Source: CAZSLC01 sp964607675 (GTDB lineage Bacteria; Bacteroidota; Bacteroidia; Bacteroidales; UBA932). From it: a DNA stretch of 36,281 nucleotides. The DNA is taken from positions 1 to 36,281 of the forward strand of contig CAZSLC010000019.1 of NCBI GenBank assembly GCA_964607675.1, given 5' to 3'. Below the pieces are notes generated by a model, which did no database searches, was not told the DNA's origin, and was given only the letters and a program-made list of their open reading frames with translations. Positions 32,303 through 36,281 of the stretch are shown piece by piece. Position 1 is the stretch's first letter, and the number at the start of each line of letters is the position of its first letter. Both the position numbers and the translations under genes were made by a program.

Positions 32303-32695
32303 ATGGCAAAAAAAACAGGAACATCAAGTAAGAAAAAAGTTGTTAAGGTTGACGCATACGGAGAGGCTCATATCTCATCAACATTTAACAATGTGATTGT
32401 GACATTAACCAATAGCTTGGGACAAGTTATTAGTTGGTCTTCAGCAGGGAAAATGGGTTTTAGAGGGTCTAAAAAGAACACCCCATATGCTGCTCAAGTT
32501 GCTGCTGCAGATGCTGCTAAAGTAGCATACGATTTAGGTTTACGTAAAATTAAAGCATACGTAAAAGGGCCGGGAGCAGGTCGTGAGTCTGCTATCCGTA
32601 CTATTCATGGAGCTGGAATCGAAGTTACAGAGATAGTTGACGTTACTCCTCTTCCACATAATGGATGTCGTCCTAAAGGACGCCGTAGAGTATAG
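32303..32695 (+). CDS. rpsK: 30S ribosomal protein S11
   Basis: A 130-residue platform protein near the mRNA exit. HISSTFNNVIVTLTN, GFRGSKKNTPYAAQVAA and PLPHNGCRPKGRRRV are diagnostic. Twelve bases separate it from rpsM. Confidence 0.98.
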   Translation: MAKKTGTSSKKKVVKVDAYGEAHISSTFNNVIVTLTNSLGQVISWSSAGKMGFRGSKKNTPYAAQVAAADAAKVAYDLGLRKIKAYVKGPGAGRESAIRTIHGAGIEVTEIVDVTPLPHNGCRPKGRRRV

Positions 32696-32724
32696 TTTTT
32701 ATATAATTAAAAGAATAATATAAT

Positions 32725-33327
32725 ATGGCAAGATATACAGGGCCGACAACAAAAATAGCCCGCAAATTTGGTGAACCAATCTATGGAGCAGATAAATATT
32801 TTGAAAAAAAGAATTATCCTCCTGGACAACATGGTTTAGCTAAGAAACGTAAAAAAACATCTGAGTACGGTACTCAGTTAAGAGAAAAACAAAAAGTAAA
32901 ATATACTTACGGCTTATTAGAGAGACAATTCCGTAATCTTTATAGTAGAGCTCACAGAATGAAAGGACGTACAGGCGAAAATTTAGTTCTCCTTCTTGAG
33001 TCACGTATTGATAATATTGTTTATCGTATGGGTATAGCCCCAACTCGTTTAGCTGCAAGACAGTTAGTAACTCATCGTCATATTGTTCTCAATGGACAAA
33101 TATGTAACATTCCATCTACTTTGGTTAAACCAGGTGAGTTGATAGGAGTTCGTGAAAGATCTAAGAGTCTTGAGGTTATCCAAAATTCAATTCCTGATGT
33201 ATCTAAATACTCATGGATTGAATGGAATGCATCAGAGCTTTCAGGTAAATTTTTGAACCTTCCTGATAGAACTGAAGTTCCTGAAACAATCAATGAACAA
33301 TTAATCGTAGAGTTATACTCTAAATAA
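32725..33327 (+). CDS. rpsD: 30S ribosomal protein S4
   Basis: A 200-residue primary assembly protein that binds the 16S 5' domain. The N-terminal region contains YPPGQHGLAKKRKKTSEYG, and the S4 RNA-binding domain contains ESRIDNIVYRMGIAPTRLAARQLVTHRHI. In E. coli S4 represses the alpha operon; no comparable leader structure was recognised here. Confidence 0.98.
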   Translation: MARYTGPTTKIARKFGEPIYGADKYFEKKNYPPGQHGLAKKRKKTSEYGTQLREKQKVKYTYGLLERQFRNLYSRAHRMKGRTGENLVLLLESRIDNIVYRMGIAPTRLAARQLVTHRHIVLNGQICNIPSTLVKPGELIGVRERSKSLEVIQNSIPDVSKYSWIEWNASELSGKFLNLPDRTEVPETINEQLIVELYSK

Positions 33328-33340
33328 TAATTTTAATATA

Positions 33341-34363
33341 ATGGCAATATTAGCATTTCAAAAACCAGACAAGGTAATAATGCTCGACGCTACCGACACT
33401 TTTGGTCGTTTCGAGTTTCGTCCTCTTGAACCAGGATATGGAACCACCATCGGGAACGCATTGCGTCGTATTCTTTTATCTTCATTAGAAGGATTTGCCA
33501 TCACTTCAATTAAAATTGAGGGAGTGTCTCATCAGTTTGACACAATCCCAGGGGTAATTGAAAGTGTAGTTGAAATTATTCTTAATTTAAAAGAAGTTCG
33601 TTTCAAAAGAGAAGTGAAAGAGGAAGAGGGTGAACTTGTTAAATTTACCGTAACTGGTAAAGACAGTTTTACTGCAGAGGACATCTCTAAAAACCTTTGT
33701 AATTTCTCTGTACTAAACCCTGATCTTCATATTTGCTATATGGAGCCAAGTGTTAAGTTAGAAGTTGAGCTTAGGATTGGGAAAGGACGTGGATATGTAC
33801 CGGCTGAAGAGAATAAAGTTGAATCGGCTCCTGTAGGGACTATTCCTATTGATTCGATTTTTACACCTATTAGAAATGTTAAATATTCGGCTGAAGACTA
33901 CCGAGTTGAGCAAAAAACTGACTATCAAAAATTGAATATTGAGATCACAACAGATGGTTCAATTCATCCAAAAGATGCTTTGACAGAGGCTGCTAAGATT
34001 TTAATTCATCACTTAATGTTGTTCTCAGACGAGAAAATCTCATTGGAGGTAACCCCTGAGACAAGCACTACTGAAGTTTTAGATGAAGAAGCTTTACGCA
34101 TGCGTCATCTCTTACTTACCAAACTTTCAGATATGGAACTATCAGTAAGAGCTCTTAACTGTCTTAAGGCAGCTAATATTGAGACTTTTGCCGATTTAGT
34201 ATCACATCAGAGAGCAGAGTTGATAAGATTTAGAAACTTCGGTAAAAAATCGATGAATGAAATTGATGTTTTGATGGATAGAGTTAAACTCAATTTTGGA
34301 TTAGACGTTACTAAGTATAATATTGAAGTAAAAAAGAAAATAGAAGAAAATGAGGCACAATAA
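33341..34363 (+). CDS. rpoA: DNA-directed RNA polymerase subunit alpha
   Basis: A 340-residue subunit that assembles core polymerase and contacts promoters and activators. The N-terminal dimerisation domain (about 1-235) includes PLEPGYGTTIGNALRRILLSS and EDYRVEQKTDYQKLNIE. A linker precedes the C-terminal helix-hairpin-helix domain (about 260-325), which contains LSVRALNCLKAANIETFADLV. A charged tail ends NEAQ. Its last 14 bases overlap rplQ. Confidence 0.98.
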   Translation: MAILAFQKPDKVIMLDATDTFGRFEFRPLEPGYGTTIGNALRRILLSSLEGFAITSIKIEGVSHQFDTIPGVIESVVEIILNLKEVRFKREVKEEEGELVKFTVTGKDSFTAEDISKNLCNFSVLNPDLHICYMEPSVKLEVELRIGKGRGYVPAEENKVESAPVGTIPIDSIFTPIRNVKYSAEDYRVEQKTDYQKLNIEITTDGSIHPKDALTEAAKILIHHLMLFSDEKISLEVTPETSTTEVLDEEALRMRHLLLTKLSDMELSVRALNCLKAANIETFADLVSHQRAELIRFRNFGKKSMNEIDVLMDRVKLNFGLDVTKYNIEVKKKIEENEAQ

Positions 34364-34850
34364 AGGAATAAATCATTTAGGTCGCAAAAGCGGGCACAGA
34401 AAAGCTATGTTAGCAAATATGGCGTCATCGCTTATTCTTCATAAACGCATCGAGACAACACTACCTAAGGCAAAAGCTCTTAGAGAGTATGTTGAACCTC
34501 TAATGACTAAAGCTAAAGAAGATTCGACCCATTCACGCCGTACAGTATTTGCATATTTGAAGCAAAAAGAATCAGTTACCGAATTGTTCCGCGTAATTGC
34601 TCCAAAGATCGCTGACCGTCCAGGCGGATATACCCGTATCATCAAGACTGGTTTCAGACCAGGTGATGCAGCTGATACAGCCATCATCGAGTTAGTTGAC
34701 TTCAATGAAGCAGCTCTTGCAGCAGCTCCAAAAGAAGAAAAGAAGGCAACTACACGTCGTAGCCGTGCAAAAAAAGTTGCAGCTCCAAAAACTGAAGTAA
34801 AACCAGTTGAAGAGGTAAAGGCAGCTGAAGAAGTTAAACCAGCAGAGTAA
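34350..34850 (+). CDS. rplQ: 50S ribosomal protein L17 with extended tail
   Basis: L17 lies near the peptide exit tunnel. The core (about 1-120) is conventional: MRHNKGINHLGRKSGHRKAM, SLILHKRIETTLPKAKALR and RPGGYTRIIKTGFRPGDA. Residues about 125-166 form an Ala/Lys/Glu/Val-rich low-complexity tail (for example PVEEVKAAEEVKPAE), so the protein exceeds the 127 residues of E. coli. Similar tails occur in other Bacteroidetes. It ends the cluster before a terminator. Confidence 0.97.
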   Translation: MRHNKGINHLGRKSGHRKAMLANMASSLILHKRIETTLPKAKALREYVEPLMTKAKEDSTHSRRTVFAYLKQKESVTELFRVIAPKIADRPGGYTRIIKTGFRPGDAADTAIIELVDFNEAALAAAPKEEKKATTRRSRAKKVAAPKTEVKPVEEVKAAEEVKPAE

Positions 34851-34880
34851 CTGATGGTTAATTAAGTTTAATAATATTGA

Positions 34881-34919
34881 AAAAGAACCAATTATTTTTT
34901 AATTGGTTCTTTTTTTTGT
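34881..34919 (+). terminator. Terminator of the ribosomal cluster
   Basis: A 13-bp stem (34881-34893 with 34901-34913) around an AT-rich seven-base loop runs into a tract of T. It lies about 30 bases after the rplQ stop. Confidence 0.9.
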
Positions 34920-34945
34920 TCCTATGGTATTGTTTTTCTTTTTAG

Positions 34946-34953
34946 TATTTTTG
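34946..34953 (+). promoter_or_regulatory. -7 box for the Asp-box lipoprotein gene
   Basis: TATTTTTG fits TAnnTTTG and is followed only five bases later by the ATG at 34959. If used, the transcript would be almost leaderless. It starts a separate unit after the ribosomal terminator. Confidence 0.4.
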
Positions 34954-34958
34954 TTGCT

Positions 34959-36023
34959 ATGAAAAATCTTTTGTTTAGAAATTTACTGTTGTCACTTTGT
35001 GTGACTTTGATAATGGGCAGTTGTGCAAATATCGGTGAAGGGACTATCCATATTGACAAACTCGCCACTGGAACACATTTCTCTTGCAGAGCCATTTCTG
35101 CTGTGGATGAAGATATAATATGGGCATCTGGAACCAATTCAGAGGTTATTAGGACGGAGGACGGAGGGCGAAATTGGCAGATCTTTATGGTAGCTGATAC
35201 AGCTGTTTCCAATGGGAGAAAATATGATTTCCGCTCGTTGTGGACTTTTGGTAGGGATACTGCGATAGTTGTTACTGCTGGCAACCCTGCTATAATTTTT
35301 AAAACTTGTGATGCAGGTGATACCTGGAAGAAGGTCTTTTCGAAGGTGCATGATTTGGCATTTTACAATAGCATAGCTTTTAAAAATGACAAGGAGGGTG
35401 TTGTCGTAGGTGATCCTATTGATGGATATTTTTCACTCTTATATACGAAAGATGGTGGAGAGAGCTGGGTTGAGATGAAAGGACCTGCACAATTTGCAAA
35501 TGAGGGGTGTTTTGCTGCCTCAAATAGCTGTGTCACATATTCACCAGAGGGGGTTATTGCATTTGTGGCTGGGGCAAGTAGGGCTGCATTTCATGTTACT
35601 GATGATCACTCTTGGCAATGGAGTGTTTATCCTACAAATATTCCTTGTATTACCTCCCCTGATGGCATTTATTCACTTTTCTCCCTTGGTAAAGGGCGTT
35701 TTCTTATTGGCGGCGGGGACTACACAGATGTTGAAAACTGCGAGGGGACCATTGGCATCAGCAGTGATGGTGGCAAAAGTTGGACCTCCCCTGCATCTGC
35801 TGCTCATGGGTTTGTCTCTTGCGTGAAGAACTTTGCAGATATGACAGATTGTATTGTAGCAGTTGGTTCTGATGGTGTAAGTTATAGCTATGACGGAGGA
35901 AACAACTGGACAATTTTTTCGAAAGATATGGGCTACCACACTCTAAATCGAGCTCCAGGTAGCTCAATCATTTGGGCCGCTGGCTCAGATGGAAGGGTGG
36001 CCAAAATTCAAAGATCGAGATAA
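34959..36023 (+). CDS. Lipoprotein with Asp-box (BNR/YCF48-like) beta-propeller repeats
   Basis: A 354-residue predicted lipoprotein (lipobox MGSC, Cys22). It contains at least five Asp-box repeats of the form S/T-x-D-x-G-x-x-W: RTEDGGRNWQ, KTCDAGDTWK, YTKDGGESWV, SSDGGKSWT and SYDGGNNWT. This predicts a beta-propeller like those of sialidase, HCF136/YCF48 and oxidoreductase-like Bacteroidetes proteins. The sialidase catalytic residues (Arg triad, FRIP motif) are not evident, so enzymatic activity is not supported. It probably binds a protein or glycan in the envelope. It stands alone after the ribosomal cluster. Confidence 0.88.
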   Translation: MKNLLFRNLLLSLCVTLIMGSCANIGEGTIHIDKLATGTHFSCRAISAVDEDIIWASGTNSEVIRTEDGGRNWQIFMVADTAVSNGRKYDFRSLWTFGRDTAIVVTAGNPAIIFKTCDAGDTWKKVFSKVHDLAFYNSIAFKNDKEGVVVGDPIDGYFSLLYTKDGGESWVEMKGPAQFANEGCFAASNSCVTYSPEGVIAFVAGASRAAFHVTDDHSWQWSVYPTNIPCITSPDGIYSLFSLGKGRFLIGGGDYTDVENCEGTIGISSDGGKSWTSPASAAHGFVSCVKNFADMTDCIVAVGSDGVSYSYDGGNNWTIFSKDMGYHTLNRAPGSSIIWAAGSDGRVAKIQRSR

Positions 36024-36058
36024 AGAGGGTAAATGTGACCGTGTTTGACATTATTTAT

Positions 36059-36066
36059 TATATTTG
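36059..36066 (+). promoter_or_regulatory. -7 box for a small membrane protein
   Basis: TATATTTG fits TAnnTTTG and lies 13 bases before the ATG at 36080. A TTTG at 36044-36047 is too close to be its -33 partner. Confidence 0.4.
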
Positions 36067-36079
36067 TAAAAAATAGATT

Positions 36080-36187
36080 ATGGATACTATTATTGTTTTA
36101 TTAGGGGTTGCTTTGTTAGTGTTAATTATTATCTCACTAATAACATATGTAGTTTTTTGCATAAAGGAAGTGTTTTCTAAAGATTAA
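36080..36187 (+). CDS. Small single-pass membrane protein, 35 residues
   Basis: The ORF starts MDTIIVLLGVALLVLIIIS and ends VVFCIKEVFSKD. It is almost entirely one hydrophobic helix with a short positively charged C-terminal end. A promoter-like -7 box sits just upstream. Its last four bases overlap the stop codon of a minus-strand gene. Function is unknown; the sequence is short enough that a chance ORF cannot be excluded, but its composition and promoter favour a real protein. Confidence 0.5.
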   Translation: MDTIIVLLGVALLVLIIISLITYVVFCIKEVFSKD

Positions 36188-36281
36188 TCCGCCCATCTAA
36201 TCTCCAGCTCTTCAAATCTCTTTCTAGTATTCTCTATCTCTACTCTCTTTAGATACCATTTGTAATTTATTGCAAACTGGG
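36184..36281 (-). CDS. C-terminal end of an unidentified minus-strand protein (partial)
   Basis: An open minus-strand frame enters from beyond the window and stops at 36184-36186. The last 31 residues include QFAINYKWYLKRVEIE and end FEELEIRWAD, a charged, probably helical tail. Too little is present to identify a family. It converges on, and overlaps by four bases, the small membrane protein gene. Confidence 0.5.
   Translation of the reverse strand, partial: QFAINYKWYLKRVEIENTRKRFEELEIRWAD

Noticed and set aside
34959..36023. Sialidase
   Set aside because: Asp-box repeats are present, but the FRIP motif and catalytic arginine triad are not evident.
1..36281. CRISPR array, insertion sequence or prophage
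   Set aside because: No regularly spaced repeats, transposase, integrase or phage structural genes were seen; the only short repeats are at the left end and in the feoAB linker.

Overview
The window looks like a chromosomal segment of an AT-rich member of Bacteroidota, order Bacteroidales. The evidence is a SusC/SusD outer-membrane pair, BACON, DUF4270, DUF4294 and DUF3098 proteins, a fused FeoA-FeoB iron transporter, and many upstream sequences that fit the Bacteroides promoter pattern TTTG-N19-TAnnTTTG. Genus cannot be told from the sequence alone. A run of exactly 100 N at 21923-22022 marks an unresolved assembly gap.

Layout. 1-250: the 3' end of a tRNA (probably tRNA-Gly), its terminator, and a second, tRNA-derived copy of the same 3' end. 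252-5050: an isolated susC-susD pair closed by a strong terminator. 5126-7175 (minus): a MATE exporter and a cyclophilin lipoprotein. 7267-7352: tRNA-Leu(UAA). 7364-8814 (minus): purN followed by a three-repeat BACON-like lipoprotein. 8979-10483: acpP-fabF. 10461-12648 (minus): a truncated GT5 glycogen-synthase-like protein and a DUF4270 lipoprotein. 12733-15459: an envelope operon, ftsX-DUF3098-uppP-lpxH. 15392-16102 (minus): a DUF4294 protein. 16122-17183: an M19 dipeptidase. 17187-20699: a long leader with a 24-codon ORF, then a hydroxyproline-dehydratase-like glycyl radical enzyme and its radical SAM activase. 20717-24095: divergent ZIP transporter and FeoAB. 24294-34850: 22 genes running from rplP through the spc and alpha clusters to rplQ, including secY, map, infA, rpmJ and rpoA. 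34959-36023: a lipoprotein with Asp-box repeats. 36080-36281: a tiny membrane protein and the 3' end of a minus-strand gene.

How the genes work together. Most of the window is housekeeping: translation (ribosomal cluster, IF-1, MetAP, SecY, RNA polymerase alpha), fatty acid synthesis (AcpP, FabF), purine synthesis (PurN), and cell envelope growth (FtsX, UppP, LpxH). Nutrient functions are SusCD uptake, divalent metal and ferrous iron uptake, a secreted dipeptidase and an oxygen-sensitive glycyl radical dehydratase; the last two fit an anaerobe that uses peptides or amino acids.

Most notable points: the ribosomal cluster starts at rplP behind its own consensus promoter with FeoAB upstream, so the first half of the usual S10 cluster is absent here; the FeoA-FeoB junction carries an in-frame Gly/Cys repeat that broke the assembly; the glycyl radical enzyme has an extra cysteine beside its catalytic cysteine and a leader ORF ending in a cysteine-containing tail; and the window opens with duplicated tRNA 3' ends.
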